A DNA stretch of 64,000 nt. Source: Pelomonas sp. Root1237 (lineage in GTDB: Bacteria; Pseudomonadota; Gammaproteobacteria; Burkholderiales; Burkholderiaceae_C). Shown piece after piece: positions 27,260 to 38,924 of the stretch. Made by a program: the position numbers and the translations under genes. The notes below the pieces were generated by a model that saw only the letters and a list, made by a program, of their open reading frames with translations, ran no database searches and was not told where the DNA came from. Numbering within the stretch: position 1 is the stretch's first letter; each line of letters starts with the position of its first letter. The stretch lies in assembly GCF_001425055.1 (NCBI RefSeq), contig NZ_LMDK01000016.1:223803-287802 (forward strand), written 5' to 3'.

Positions 27260-27919
27260 TCAGTGTTTCCGGGTGATGCCGGGCCGGGCCTGGGCCGCTG
27301 ATTCCCAAATGCCGCTGCGAAACCAGGGGTCGCCGTCCAGCGCAGCACGCAGCATCGGCAGCGCATCCTGGCCCCAGAACAGCCGGCCTTCGAACTCGAC
27401 GGTCGGCACGCCGAAGACGCCCAGGGCCAGTGCCGCCTCGGTCTCGCTGCGCAGGCGCTGCTTGACGGGCTCGCCGGCCGGATCCTGCGCGGGCGCAAGG
27501 CGTTCGGTCAGCGCGGCGATGCGGGCGGCGTCACTGGCGTCGGCACCGGCGCCACGCCAGACGTGATGAAACAGCTGCTCGACGACCCAGCGCCCCGGCG
27601 TGTCGCCCGGCTGCCCTTGCGGCGCCGTACAGGCCCAGGCCAGCCGCAGCAGCGGCAAGGGGTTGAAGGGATGCTGGGCCGGCGGATCCAGCACGAGGCC
27701 GTGGGCATGCGCCAGCCAGGCCACCTGGCGGAAGGTCCAGCGCCGCTTGGCCTCGATCTCGGCCGGGCCCTTCTGGCCCAGGGCCTGCAGCAGCGCCGCG
27801 AACAGGATGGGCCGGTAGACGACCTCGACGCTGTGGCCCGCCAGCGCTTCGGGCAGGGCCTCGAAGCCCAGGGCCGCGTAGGGCGAGATGGGGTCGAAAT
27901 AGAAGGTCAGCTGCTTCAT
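27260..27919 (-). CDS. 2-hydroxychromene-2-carboxylate isomerase-like (DsbA fold, GST kappa type)
   Basis: 219 residues. It opens with the strand and motif KQLTFYFDPISPYAALGFEAL, where the redox Cys of DsbA is replaced by Ser in the SPY motif, as in HCCA isomerases and kappa-class GSTs. LGVFGVPTVEFEGRLFWGQDALPML carries the cis-Pro and the usual end. These enzymes isomerise naphthalene-pathway chromenes with glutathione, but many genomes have orphan members and no aromatic pathway is next to this one. It shares ATGA overlaps with the DUF1289 gene, forming a YbaK-DUF1289-isomerase run. Confidence 0.87.
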   Translation of the reverse strand: MKQLTFYFDPISPYAALGFEALPEALAGHSVEVVYRPILFAALLQALGQKGPAEIEAKRRWTFRQVAWLAHAHGLVLDPPAQHPFNPLPLLRLAWACTAPQGQPGDTPGRWVVEQLFHHVWRGAGADASDAARIAALTERLAPAQDPAGEPVKQRLRSETEAALALGVFGVPTVEFEGRLFWGQDALPMLRAALDGDPWFRSGIWESAAQARPGITRKH

Positions 27920-28143
27920 CGGTCCTGTTCCTCGCTGTGGGGCCAGGGCCCCAGCCAAAGGCCGTGGCGATGCATTTCGACGCGCCTCTCGGGCAACTGG
28001 TCGAGGATGTGGCGCTGCACGGTCTCGGGCGCTCCGCCCCAGCCGGCAATCTCATTGATGCTGCGCCCGCAGCCGCGGCACCAGCCGCTGGCCGCGTCCA
28101 TCTGGCAGACGTTCACGCACGGCGACGCGGCGACGGCTTTCAT
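27916..28143 (-). CDS. DUF1289 domain-containing protein
   Basis: 75 residues with the DUF1289 cysteine pattern SPCVNVCQMD and GWCRGCGRSINEIAGW, four cysteines that may bind iron-sulfur or zinc. Family function unknown. It overlaps the genes on both sides by four bases (ATGA), so coupled translation with YbaK and the isomerase is likely. Confidence 0.9.
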   Translation of the reverse strand: MKAVAASPCVNVCQMDAASGWCRGCGRSINEIAGWGGAPETVQRHILDQLPERRVEMHRHGLWLGPWPHSEEQDR

Positions 28144-28643
28144 GCCTGGACAACGTCGATGACGGGCGCGCCCGTCAGCTTCTCCAGCTCGCCGGGCGTC
28201 AGCTTGAACACGCCGTTCGGGTGGCCGGCCGCGGCCCAGATGATGTCGAAGCGGAACAGCTCGCGGTCGATGAAGAGTTGAGGGGGTGCCGCGCCATCAC
28301 TGGGTGCGAAGCCGGCCGGTGACACGCCACCGATGGAGAAGCCGGTGCGCGCCTTGACGAAGTCGGCGTCGGCGCGGCCCAGAGCGCCCGTGTGGGGCTT
28401 GAGCTTGGCCTCGTCGACACGCCTGTCGCCCGAGGTGATGACGAGAACGGCCGCGTCATCGGCCTTGCGCCGGAAGACGACGGACTTGGCAATCTGGCCC
28501 AGGGTCACGCCCAGGGCGTCGGCGGCCTCCTGGGCGGTGCGGGCCGCAACGTCCAGCCACAGCGGCCGGTGGGGATGGGCCAGGGCCGCAAGTGCGGCGC
28601 TGACGCGCTGGAAGCCTTCGGGCCGGGGGTCGGTGTCTGCCAT
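28140..28643 (-). CDS. YbaK/EbsC-type aminoacyl-tRNA deacylase
   Basis: 167 residues. Matches the YbaK/ProX editing-domain fold: GQIAKSVVFR with the conserved lysine, VLVITSGDRRVDEAKL, TGFSIGGVSPAGF and a C-terminal FKLTPGELEKLTGAPV. Such free-standing domains hydrolyse mischarged tRNAs (Cys- or Ala-tRNA-Pro). Which one is edited here cannot be read from sequence. It heads the three-gene run. Confidence 0.9.
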   Translation of the reverse strand: MADTDPRPEGFQRVSAALAALAHPHRPLWLDVAARTAQEAADALGVTLGQIAKSVVFRRKADDAAVLVITSGDRRVDEAKLKPHTGALGRADADFVKARTGFSIGGVSPAGFAPSDGAAPPQLFIDRELFRFDIIWAAAGHPNGVFKLTPGELEKLTGAPVIDVVQA

Positions 28644-28680
28644 GGCCACGATTGTGTCGCGGCCAGCGCCGGCAGTTCGA

Positions 28681-29082
28681 TCAGTCGTGGCCCTTGCCCT
28701 TGCCATGCCCCTTGCCGTGGCCCTTGCCTTTGCCGTGATCCCCGCCCTGGTCGTTGTCGTTCTGCGGCCGGGCATAACGCTCCTGGTACCAGTCCTCCTT
28801 GACGAAGTAGACCGGCACGCCACAAGCGTTGTACTGGGCGCAATGCTTCTCCCAATGCTTCTGGTGGCCCGGCGGGATGCGCATATAGACGGGCGCGACA
28901 TGCACGGGTTGGCGCTGCACCCAGACAGGCTGAGCCATCATGACAGGCGGCGGCGCGGTGTTGCCGATGTCGATGCGGCCGTAGAAACCAGGCTGGCCAA
29001 TCTGCACCGACACACCGACGTCGGTGGCCTGGGCGGCGCCAGCAATCAGCAGCAGGGTGATGAGGGGCAGGATCTTCTTCAT
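28681..29082 (-). CDS. Secreted small protein with Gly-His-Lys tail
   Basis: 133 residues. Signal peptide MKKILPLITLLLIAGAAQA, then GVSVQIGQPGFYGRIDIG, a middle part with RIPPGHQKHWEKHCAQYNACGVPVYFV (two cysteines), and a tail of alternating Gly, His and Lys (HGKGKGHGKGHGKGKGHD). Similar proteins occur in Burkholderiales with unknown function. The tail could bind metal or polyanions. A strong AAGGAG lies before the ATG. Not clearly tied to neighbours. Confidence 0.75.
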   Translation of the reverse strand: MKKILPLITLLLIAGAAQATDVGVSVQIGQPGFYGRIDIGNTAPPPVMMAQPVWVQRQPVHVAPVYMRIPPGHQKHWEKHCAQYNACGVPVYFVKEDWYQERYARPQNDNDQGGDHGKGKGHGKGHGKGKGHD

Positions 29083-29108
29083 GGTGTCTCCTTGCTTCAG
29101 GCCAGGTT

Positions 29109-29501
29109 TCAAGCTTCAGGCAGCGTGAAATCGAAATCGTAGAAATGCTGGTGGCCTTCAACGCGGATGTTCATGCGGCCCACCAGGCCGGCCAGTGCAC
29201 CGGTGCCGGAGTCTGGCACAACGGTGATGGCGAGGCTGGGCGTGCCGCGCTCCATCAGGCCGTGATGCACGAGGGCGAAGCTACCCTCGCGGCCCTCCAG
29301 GCTGCCGGTCACGGTCTCCAGCGCCACATAGGCCGCCGAGCCGGCGATGCTGCCGTGCGTGGCCAGCATCTGGCCGGCGCCACGGGCCTCGAGAGCGCCG
29401 CGATATTGCTTGTCCAGCACCATCCGGCCGAGGGCCGGACTTGCCGCCTCGGCAGCCTGGGCCGTCATCCCCACCGTGAACTCACCGCTGACCGTCGCCA
29501 T
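29109..29501 (-). CDS. DUF3224 domain-containing protein
   Basis: 130 residues. DUF3224 features: MATVSGEFTVGM at the N-terminus, SIAGSAAYVALETVTGSLEGREGSFALVHHG in the centre, and GRMNIRVEGHQHFYDFDFTLPE at the end. This is a small beta-barrel family of unknown function, AOC-like in fold. The start overlaps the 3' end of the cyanophycinase-like gene by 20 bases and has GGAGAG upstream. Confidence 0.87.
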   Translation of the reverse strand: MATVSGEFTVGMTAQAAEAASPALGRMVLDKQYRGALEARGAGQMLATHGSIAGSAAYVALETVTGSLEGREGSFALVHHGLMERGTPSLAITVVPDSGTGALAGLVGRMNIRVEGHQHFYDFDFTLPEA

Positions 29502-30774
29502 CACCACTCTCCTTCGAGCCGGGCCGGCTCGCCAACGCCGATTCGACCACGGGCTGCCCCTCGGCGGCGAGGGGTGTGAACAGTGGCTTGGCGACCCGCA
29601 CGGGGATGACATCCAGTCGGGCCTGCAGCACCGTGTAGTCCTCGCCGCCGCCGCGGACGGCACTGCGCCAGCCTACGAAGCCGGGGGCACGGCGCAGCCG
29701 GAACTCGAAGCCGACGTCGGGCGCCGGATCGTCGGCGTGCGGACGGGCGCGGTAGGCGAGGCCGCCCACCTCGGGCTCGGGGCCGTCCAGCAGCTGCGTC
29801 AGCGCGCCGAGGATGCAGCCGTCGCCGAGGATGTCGAGGAAGAACCGGTCGGACTGCAGGCGCGGCTTGAAGTCCGGGGCGCCAGGGTCGATGCGGGGCT
29901 CGCGCTGCTTGTGCGGCGCCGGCGTCGTCTCGCCGCTGGCCAGGTCGTGGCAGTCGCCATGGTCGAGATAGGACAGGCGCACGCCCTGCAGGTTGAAGGC
30001 CGGCAGCGCGGCGTCGCGTGTCGCGTCGCCGAGGTCGACAAGGACGGCGCCGCTGCCGCCGATGACCTCGAGTTGCCCGCCCTTGATGACGACGGCCGCG
30101 TTCTCGTCCACACCGAGGCCCAGGCGGCAGCCCAGGGACTGCAGGGCCGGCAGCATGCGGCCGATACGGCCGCGCTTGAGGAAATGCTGGTCGATCAGCA
30201 GGTCGGGGCCGAGGAAGGCCAGGCCCCGGTCGTATTCCAGGCCCGCCCGCCACTGGCCCTTGAGAACGGCCAGGCTGTCCATCGCATCGCGGAACATCAT
30301 GCGGCTCATGACCGCGGCACCGGCACTGGTGCCAGCGATGACGCCGCCGCGCTCGAAGACCTGGCGGATGGCCGCCAGCATGGCCGTTGGCTCGCCGCCC
30401 GGCTGCAGCGTGTCGACGATGAGCTCCTGGGCGCCACCGGAGAAGAAGACGGCGCGGCAGGCAGCGACGCGGGCGATCAGGGCCGTATCGTGCAGCGTTC
30501 CCTGCAGATCTCCTGCTTCGAGATTGGGGGCGACGGGAATGATCTCGGCGTGCGCGCCGCAGCGCTCCAGCGCGGCGGCGATCTGGGCCGCAACGCGCTC
30601 GGGCTCATAGGCCGCGGTCGGGAAGACGGCGATGGACGCACCGGCGCCCCCGGCCTCGTCGACGATGCGCTGCCAGACGGCGTCGCTGTCAGCTTTGAGC
30701 GCGCCGCCGATGACGATGACGGTGCCGACGGGGGAGTGGCTGGGCAAGATGGGTGCCGGGCTGGCGCAGTTCAC
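29482..30774 (-). CDS. Cyanophycinase-family (S51) peptidase, no export signal seen
   Basis: 430 residues from a GTG start at 30774. Closely related to the next gene upstream. The S51 triad is visible: Ser150 in AGTSAGAAVMS, His197 in IDQHFLKRGR and Glu224 in GVDENAAVV. Cyanophycinases cut the Asp-Arg isopeptide polymer to beta-Asp-Arg dipeptides. Compared with classical CphB (about 270 residues) there are about 150 extra C-terminal residues (from about 270), shared with the paralogue. The start is uncertain: no ATG is available after the upstream terminator-free gap, GTG 30774 and TTG 30747 are the options, and neither has a good Shine-Dalgarno. With this start no signal peptide is seen, so a cytoplasmic role is inferred. 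Confidence 0.82.
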   Translation of the reverse strand: MNCASPAPILPSHSPVGTVIVIGGALKADSDAVWQRIVDEAGGAGASIAVFPTAAYEPERVAAQIAAALERCGAHAEIIPVAPNLEAGDLQGTLHDTALIARVAACRAVFFSGGAQELIVDTLQPGGEPTAMLAAIRQVFERGGVIAGTSAGAAVMSRMMFRDAMDSLAVLKGQWRAGLEYDRGLAFLGPDLLIDQHFLKRGRIGRMLPALQSLGCRLGLGVDENAAVVIKGGQLEVIGGSGAVLVDLGDATRDAALPAFNLQGVRLSYLDHGDCHDLASGETTPAPHKQREPRIDPGAPDFKPRLQSDRFFLDILGDGCILGALTQLLDGPEPEVGGLAYRARPHADDPAPDVGFEFRLRRAPGFVGWRSAVRGGGEDYTVLQARLDVIPVRVAKPLFTPLAAEGQPVVESALASRPGSKESGDGDGQR

Positions 30775-30871
30775 GAGCCCGACATCTTGGCAGGCTCCCG
30801 CGCAATCCGACAGCGGGTCAGGCCCGAGGAAAAGCAACGCTTGTGACCAAGCGCTGCAACCGGCTGCCGAT

Positions 30872-32362
30872 TCACTGGCCCGAGGGCGCCGACGCTGCGG
30901 GAACGCTCGTGGCGGGCAGGCTGGCCGCAGGCTTGGGCGGCCCTGACCAGCCGCCATACAGCGGCATCGGCAGGCGCACGGGGCTGATGTCGAGGTAGAG
31001 GTTGGTGACCGTGAACTGTTCGCCGCCGAATTCCTCGGTGCTCCAACCCAGCGAGTCCGAGCCCTTGTAGAGGCGGAACAGGAAGCCGAGCTCGGCCAGC
31101 GGGTCGTTGGTGCGCGGCAGCACGTCGAAGGCCAGGCCCTTGACCTCCTTGCGCACGCTGTCGATGAGGCGTGTCATCGCGTTGGAGATGGTCGAGTCGC
31201 CCATCATGTCGAGGTGGAAGACATCGTCGATGTAGCTCGGCTTGAAGTTAGGCGACTCGGCGTCGTGCAACTCGCCGCGCAGCTTGGGCGCCGACGGCGT
31301 CGCCGAGCGCGCGCGCAGGTGGTAGCGGTCGCCGTGCTCGAGGTAGGACAGGCGAGCGCCCTGCACGTTGAAAGCGCCCAGCGAGGGATCGCTCTTGGCC
31401 TCGGTGAGGTCCACGACCAGACAGCCGCGGTCGCCGATGACCTCGATCTCGTCACCGCGGATGATGGCGGCGGTGTTCTCGTCCACGCCCAGGCCGAGCT
31501 TGTAGCCCTTGGCCATCATCAGCGGGATCATGCGGCCGAAGCGGCCGCGCTTGAGGAAATGCTGGTCGACGAACAGATGAGGGCCGACGAAGCCCAGCCC
31601 GCGATCGATCTGCTTGCCATCCGAAAAGCGGCCCTTGAGGATGTTGATGTTGCTGGGCGGGTCACGGAACATCACGGTGCTCATGATGGCCGCACCGGCG
31701 GAAGTGCCGGCGATGACGCCGCCCTTGCGGTAGACGTCCCAGATCGCCTCCAGCATGGGCGTGCTCTGGCCACCGGGCTGCAGCACATCGACGATGCGCT
31801 CCTGCACGCCGCCCGTGAAGAAAATGCCCTTGGCGGCCTTGACCTTGGCGATCAGGGCCGGGTCGCGCACGACCTTGCTCAGGTCCACCCACAGGAACTT
31901 GGGCGCCACCGGCAAGGCCTCGGCCACGGCGCCTCGGCGCTGCAGCAGATCCACGATCTGCTTGGCGCTGGCCTCGGGATCCTCACTGGCTGTGCCGAAA
32001 ACGACGAAGCGCGCGCCCTTGCCGCCGGCCAGTTGAACGATGCGTTGCCAGACCTCTTCGTTGTCGGCCTTCAGCGCGCCGCCGATAGGCACGGCATAGC
32101 CGCGGATGGCGGGCTCGGACTCGGGCAGCGGCTGCAGCGCCCCTGAGGCCTGTGCCGGACCGGCTTGAACGGCCGACGCGGCCTTGGCGGGCGCCGGTGC
32201 CGCAGCGCGTGGTGCCGATGCCGATGCCGAGGCCGGCGCCGACGGACGCAGCAGCCTGAAGCCTTGCGGCGCGCTCGCCGCCGGTGCCGTCGCCGGCGGA
32301 GCCGCCTGTACGCCCATGGCTGCCGCCATTGCCGCCACACCGGCCCAGATCCATGCCCTCAT
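30872..32362 (-). CDS. Exported cyanophycinase-family (S51) peptidase
   Basis: 496 residues. The signal peptide (MRAWIWAGVAAMAAAMGVQA, cleavage near residue 20) is followed by an Ala/Pro/Ser-rich linker to about 85, then the catalytic domain from GYAVPIGGALKADNEEVWQ. Triad: Ser221 in AGTSAGAAIMS, His268 in VDQHFLKRGR, Glu295 in GVDENTAAI. A C-terminal extension of about 170 residues ends in another Ala/Pro-rich tail. Secreted cyanophycinases (CphE) are known to let bacteria feed on cyanophycin. The ATG at 32362 has AAGGAGG 9 bases upstream. It is a tandem paralogue of the gene downstream and diverges from a TonB receptor gene 168 bases away. Confidence 0.87.
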   Translation of the reverse strand: MRAWIWAGVAAMAAAMGVQAAPPATAPAASAPQGFRLLRPSAPASASASAPRAAAPAPAKAASAVQAGPAQASGALQPLPESEPAIRGYAVPIGGALKADNEEVWQRIVQLAGGKGARFVVFGTASEDPEASAKQIVDLLQRRGAVAEALPVAPKFLWVDLSKVVRDPALIAKVKAAKGIFFTGGVQERIVDVLQPGGQSTPMLEAIWDVYRKGGVIAGTSAGAAIMSTVMFRDPPSNINILKGRFSDGKQIDRGLGFVGPHLFVDQHFLKRGRFGRMIPLMMAKGYKLGLGVDENTAAIIRGDEIEVIGDRGCLVVDLTEAKSDPSLGAFNVQGARLSYLEHGDRYHLRARSATPSAPKLRGELHDAESPNFKPSYIDDVFHLDMMGDSTISNAMTRLIDSVRKEVKGLAFDVLPRTNDPLAELGFLFRLYKGSDSLGWSTEEFGGEQFTVTNLYLDISPVRLPMPLYGGWSGPPKPAASLPATSVPAASAPSGQ

Positions 32363-32529
32363 GCCCACACCCCTCCTTGGTCAGACCGCGCATGATGACA
32401 GAGCGCCGATGACCGTTCGCCCCTAATTCGAACGACGAGGGCGTGGCGCGCACGAGACGAATCGCCGGCTTGGAGCCCGGCAGCTAGCGCCGCCGTGCCT
32501 AGACTCGCCCGAACCACGGAGAGCCGCCC

Positions 32530-35224
<2,695 letters not shown>

Positions 35225-35232
<8 letters not shown>

Positions 35233-35644
35233 CGAGGTTTCTCACCCAGTCCGGCAGGGCAATGGCCTTGTCGGTCTGGGCGTCGAACCACAGCGTCGTC
35301 GCGCCGCCCTCGGCGCAGATGACGCCGGGTTCGTCGGCGCGCTCCAGCGTGATCCAGGTCTCGAAGCTGGTGCGGCCCGCGTCGCTGACGTAGTGCCTGG
35401 CCAGCACCTCGCCCGGGCATTTAAGCTGGCGATAGAAGTTGCAGAAGGCGTTGACGATGACCGGCCCCTGCCCGCCCGGATTGGGCGCGGCGCCGATCTG
35501 CGTCAGCCAGTCCACACGCGCGATCTCCAGGTAGCGGAAATACAGCGTGTTGTTGATGTGGCCCATCGCATCCATGTCGCCCCAGCGCATGGGAATGCGC
35601 ACCTCATAGGTGAGCTTCTTGTCGACAGGGACGAGATACCTCAC
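35225..35644 (-). CDS. Acyl-CoA thioesterase, 4HBT hot-dog family
   Basis: 139 residues. Hot-dog thioesterase marks: RWGDMDAMGHINNTLYFRYLEIARVDWL with the catalytic Asp in GDMDAMGH, then FYRQLKCPGEVLARHYV. Likely hydrolyses acyl-CoA thioesters; substrate unknown. It overlaps the TonB receptor 3' end by 8 bases (convergent) and the yceH-like gene by ATGA. Together with the SDR and ETF-QO nearby it may belong to acyl-CoA metabolism. Confidence 0.9.
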
Positions 35645-36264
35645 GGCGTGATGCCGAGGTCAGCGGCGATGCGGTTGACGAGGCTGCGCAGCGCGGCGAC
35701 CTCGGCGCGCAGCAAGGCGATCTCTTCATCGCGAGGTTGACCCACCGCCGCGGCCTGCTCGAACGACGCCACCGGCCCGCACAGCAGATGCGCCCAGCGC
35801 GCCTCGCGGGCGCCGGGCGCCTTGGGCAGCTTGACGGCCATCGGCTGCTCGCGCTCAGACAGCTCCTCCAGAAAGCCCTCCACCGACGACACATCGGCAA
35901 AGCGGTGCAGCCGCTCGGTGTTCTGCCGCAGTTCCGCCGCCGTCTGCGGGCCGCGCAGCATCAGCTGGGTCAGCAGCGCCATCGCGGCGCCGGGCACGCC
36001 CATGCCGCGCGCAAAGTTGTGCTCGTAGCGCACGACGCGGCTGCCGCTGACCGTATTGACGAGGTGCAGCGCCTTCAGCTCTTCCACGGTGGCCAGCACC
36101 TCGGCCTCGCTGACGTCCATGACCGGGTCGCGCGCCGTCTTCTGGTTGCAGCCCGCGGTCAACGCATTGGCGGACAGCGGATAGCTGTCCGGCACGGTGC
36201 TTTCCTTCTCGACAAGAACGGCGAGGACGCGGGCCTCCAGCGGGGTCAGGTCTCGCTTCAACAT
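35641..36264 (-). CDS. YceH family protein (DUF480)
   Basis: 207 residues. The tandem winged-helix DUF480 family is clear from LTPLEARVLAVLVEKESTVPDSYPLSANAL, NQKTARDPVMDVSEAEV, and LMLRGPQTAAELRQNTERLHRF. The C-terminal coiled part reads DEEIALLRAEVAALRSLV. Function is unknown though DNA binding is plausible. The ATG at 36264 shares a base with the SDR stop; a TTG one codon upstream is less likely. Confidence 0.92.
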   Translation of the reverse strand: MLKRDLTPLEARVLAVLVEKESTVPDSYPLSANALTAGCNQKTARDPVMDVSEAEVLATVEELKALHLVNTVSGSRVVRYEHNFARGMGVPGAAMALLTQLMLRGPQTAAELRQNTERLHRFADVSSVEGFLEELSEREQPMAVKLPKAPGAREARWAHLLCGPVASFEQAAAVGQPRDEEIALLRAEVAALRSLVNRIAADLGITP

Positions 36265-37046
36265 CAAACTCCGAAGCCGTCGTCAGCCTGGATCACTGCA
36301 CCGTTGATGAAATGGCTTTCGGTGGCGCACAACATCAGCAGTGACGTATCCAGATCCTTCGGCTGGCCGACGCGCTTCCTGGGCAGCATGTCGACCAGCT
36401 TCTTGCCCTGCTCGGTGCCCCAGTGGTGGTGGTTGATCTCGGTGTCGATATAGCCCGGGCAGATGGCGTTCACGTTGATGCCGTAGCGGCCCCACTCCAG
36501 CGCCATCGCTCGCGTCATGTGGATGACCGCGGCCTTGCTCATCGCATAGACGCCAATCTGGCCCAGCACACGCAGGCCGGCCATGGACGCGACGTTGACG
36601 ATGCGCCCACCGATGAAGGTGCCCGGCGCCGAGCCGCGCGCGCGGGCCAGCATGCGCTTGCCCACCTCCTGCGCGACGAAAAAGGCGCCGCGCGTGTTGG
36701 TGTCCATCACGTAGTCGTAGTCGTTCTCGGTGACGTCGGTGAGGCGCTGCGTCGTGGACACGCCGGAGTTGTTGATCAGGATGTCCAGCGTGCCGACTTC
36801 GGTCTCGGCGTGGGCCACCGCGCTCTTGATGCTGGCCACGTCGGTCACGTCCAGCTGCACCACATGGGCGTCACCGCCATTGCCCTCGATTTCGGCGCGC
36901 AGGTCCTTCAGCCGCTCGACTCGCCGGCCCGCCAGCACGACGCAGGCACCGGCCTGGGACAGGGTCCTGGCGAATTGCGCGCCCAGGCCGCTGGACGCAC
37001 CGGTGATCAAGGCCACGCGGCCTTCGAGATTGATGGAGTAACTCAT
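36264..37046 (-). CDS. Short-chain dehydrogenase, 3-oxoacyl-ACP-reductase-like
   Basis: 260 residues. TGASSGLG at 15-22, INNSGV at 91-96, S154, and the catalytic Y167-xxx-K171 in YAMSK. The end, SHFINGAVIQADDGFGV, is close to the group annotated as SDR/3-hydroxyacyl-CoA dehydrogenase in Burkholderiales. ATG at 37046 with GGAAGG upstream. It is first of the SDR-yceH-thioesterase operon and diverges from ETF-QO, consistent with fatty-acid or branched acyl-CoA oxidation, though the substrate is inferred only. Confidence 0.88.
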   Translation of the reverse strand: MSYSINLEGRVALITGASSGLGAQFARTLSQAGACVVLAGRRVERLKDLRAEIEGNGGDAHVVQLDVTDVASIKSAVAHAETEVGTLDILINNSGVSTTQRLTDVTENDYDYVMDTNTRGAFFVAQEVGKRMLARARGSAPGTFIGGRIVNVASMAGLRVLGQIGVYAMSKAAVIHMTRAMALEWGRYGINVNAICPGYIDTEINHHHWGTEQGKKLVDMLPRKRVGQPKDLDTSLLMLCATESHFINGAVIQADDGFGV

Positions 37047-37107
37047 GGGACTGCCTTCCGAGTGGGTTGCGTCCATCCTACCGGTCTAGACCGCCCAACC
37101 TAAAAAA

Positions 37108-37145
37108 GCACGATCGTTCGATTCGCAATCCAGCCTCTCTAGAAT
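37108..37145 (+). promoter_or_regulatory. Candidate ETF-QO promoter with overlapping operator
   Basis: A -10-like TAGAAT (37140-37145, five of six consensus) is preceded by 17 bases and a weak -35-like TTCGAT (37117-37122). An imperfect palindrome, GCACGATCGTTC (37108-37119, core ACGATCGT), covers the -35. TetR-type regulators of acyl-CoA catabolism often bind sites of this look. Regulator unknown. Confidence 0.45.
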
Positions 37146-37178
37146 CGCGCGCAATTCAAAAGCTGACGGAGAACCTGC

Positions 37179-38855
37179 ATGACGTCCGAAGAGATCCTCG
37201 CCCAGTTCGGCCCCCGCGAGTCCATGGAATACGACGTGGTCATCGTCGGTGGCGGCCCGGCCGGCCTGGCTACGGCCATCCGCCTGAAGCAGCTCAAGCC
37301 CGATGCCAACATCGTCGTGCTGGAGAAGGGCTCTGAGCCTGGCGCCCACATCCTGTCGGGCGCCGTGATGGACCCGCGTGCGATGGAGGAGCTGTTCCCG
37401 AACTGGAAGGAACTCGGCGCGCCGCTGAACCAGGCCGTGTCCGGCGACGACGTGCTGTTTCTGTCCGAGACGGGCAGCCAGCGCACGCCCGACTGGCTCG
37501 TGCCTCGCAATTTCCACAACCACGGCTGCTACGTCATCAGCCTGTCCGACGTCGTCAAGTGGATGGCGCAGCAGGCGGAAGGCCTGGGCATCGAGATCTT
37601 CCCGGGCTTCGCCGCCGCCGAGGTGCTGTACGACGAACAGGGCCGTGTGAAGGGCGTGGCCACCGGCAATATGGGCCTGGGCAAGGACGGCGAGCCGACC
37701 GACCACTTCCAGCTCGGCATGGAACTGCTCGGCAAGTACACGGTGTTTGCCGAAGGCGCGCGCGGCCATCTGGGCAAGCAACTGCTTGAGAAGTTCAAGT
37801 TGACCGAAGGCAAGGACACGCAGACCTACGCCATCGGCGTGAAGGAGCTGTGGGAGGTTCCGGCGGACAAGGCCCAACCCGGCAAGGTCGTGCACACGGC
37901 CGGCTGGCCGATGGAGGGCGACACCTTCGGCGGCGGCTTCCTCTACCACCTGGAAAACAACAAGGTCACGCTGGGCTTCGTCATCGGCCTGGACTACGAC
38001 AACCCCTTCATGAGCCCGTTTGAAGAGATGCAGCGCTGGAAGGCCCATCCGGCCATCCGCGCCCACATCGAAGGCGGCAAGCGCATCGGCTATGGCGCCC
38101 GCGCCATCAACAACGGCACGCCGCAGGCCCTGCCCAAGACGGTGTTCCCGGGCGGCTGCCTGATCGGCTGCGATGCCGGCTACCTGAATGCCGCGCGCAT
38201 CAAGGGCAGCCACGCAGCCATCAAGAGCGGCATGCTGGCCGCCGAGGCGTTGGCACCCGCGCTGGACGCCGGCCGCGCCCAGGACGAGCTCGCCGCGTAC
38301 CCCGAAGCCTTCGAGAAGAGCTGGCTGAACGAGGAACTGCAGCAGACGCGCAACTTCAAGCTCTGGTTCAAGAAGGGCAAGACGACCGGCCAGCTGATGA
38401 CGGGCATCGAGCAGTGGCTGCTGCCCAAGCTCGGCATCAACAACCCACCTTGGACGCTGCACAACCACAAGGGCGATCACCAGTCGCTGCGCCCGGCCGC
38501 CGAATGCAAGCCCATCAGCTACCCCAAGCCCGATGGCAAGCTGACCTTCGACCGCCTCTCATCGGTGTTCATCTCCAACACCAACCACGAGGAAAACCAG
38601 CCCGCCCACCTGACGCTGAAGAACAACTCGGTACCAGTGCAGGTCAACCTCGCCAAATACGCCGGCCCCGAAAGCCGCTACTGCCCGGCGGGCGTCTACG
38701 AGTTCGTGCCCAACGAGGGCGGCAGCGGCGAGCGGCTGCAGATCAACGCGCAGAACTGCGTGCACTGCAAGACCTGCGACATCAAGGACCCGACGCAGAA
38801 CATCGTCTGGGTCACGCCCGAGGGCGGCGGCGGGCCGAACTACGCGGGCATGTAA
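37179..38855 (+). CDS. Electron transfer flavoprotein-ubiquinone oxidoreductase
   Basis: 558 residues, full length. Passes electrons from ETF (fed by acyl-CoA dehydrogenases) to ubiquinone at the inner membrane. The FAD-binding VIVGGGPAGLA is near residues 21-31. The [4Fe-4S] cluster ligands are C502 (CPAGVYEF) and C527, C530, C533 (NCVHCKTCDI). Middle membrane/quinone part with GGGFLYHLENNKVTLGFVIGL. GGAGAACC lies before the ATG. No etfAB genes are in the window. Confidence 0.97.
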   Translation: MTSEEILAQFGPRESMEYDVVIVGGGPAGLATAIRLKQLKPDANIVVLEKGSEPGAHILSGAVMDPRAMEELFPNWKELGAPLNQAVSGDDVLFLSETGSQRTPDWLVPRNFHNHGCYVISLSDVVKWMAQQAEGLGIEIFPGFAAAEVLYDEQGRVKGVATGNMGLGKDGEPTDHFQLGMELLGKYTVFAEGARGHLGKQLLEKFKLTEGKDTQTYAIGVKELWEVPADKAQPGKVVHTAGWPMEGDTFGGGFLYHLENNKVTLGFVIGLDYDNPFMSPFEEMQRWKAHPAIRAHIEGGKRIGYGARAINNGTPQALPKTVFPGGCLIGCDAGYLNAARIKGSHAAIKSGMLAAEALAPALDAGRAQDELAAYPEAFEKSWLNEELQQTRNFKLWFKKGKTTGQLMTGIEQWLLPKLGINNPPWTLHNHKGDHQSLRPAAECKPISYPKPDGKLTFDRLSSVFISNTNHEENQPAHLTLKNNSVPVQVNLAKYAGPESRYCPAGVYEFVPNEGGSGERLQINAQNCVHCKTCDIKDPTQNIVWVTPEGGGGPNYAGM

Positions 38856-38924
38856 GCCCTCTTGCAATGCAAGCACCCTGGCCGATAGACTGTTTTTTCA
38901 TACAGCCATCAGCCAGGAGTCGGC

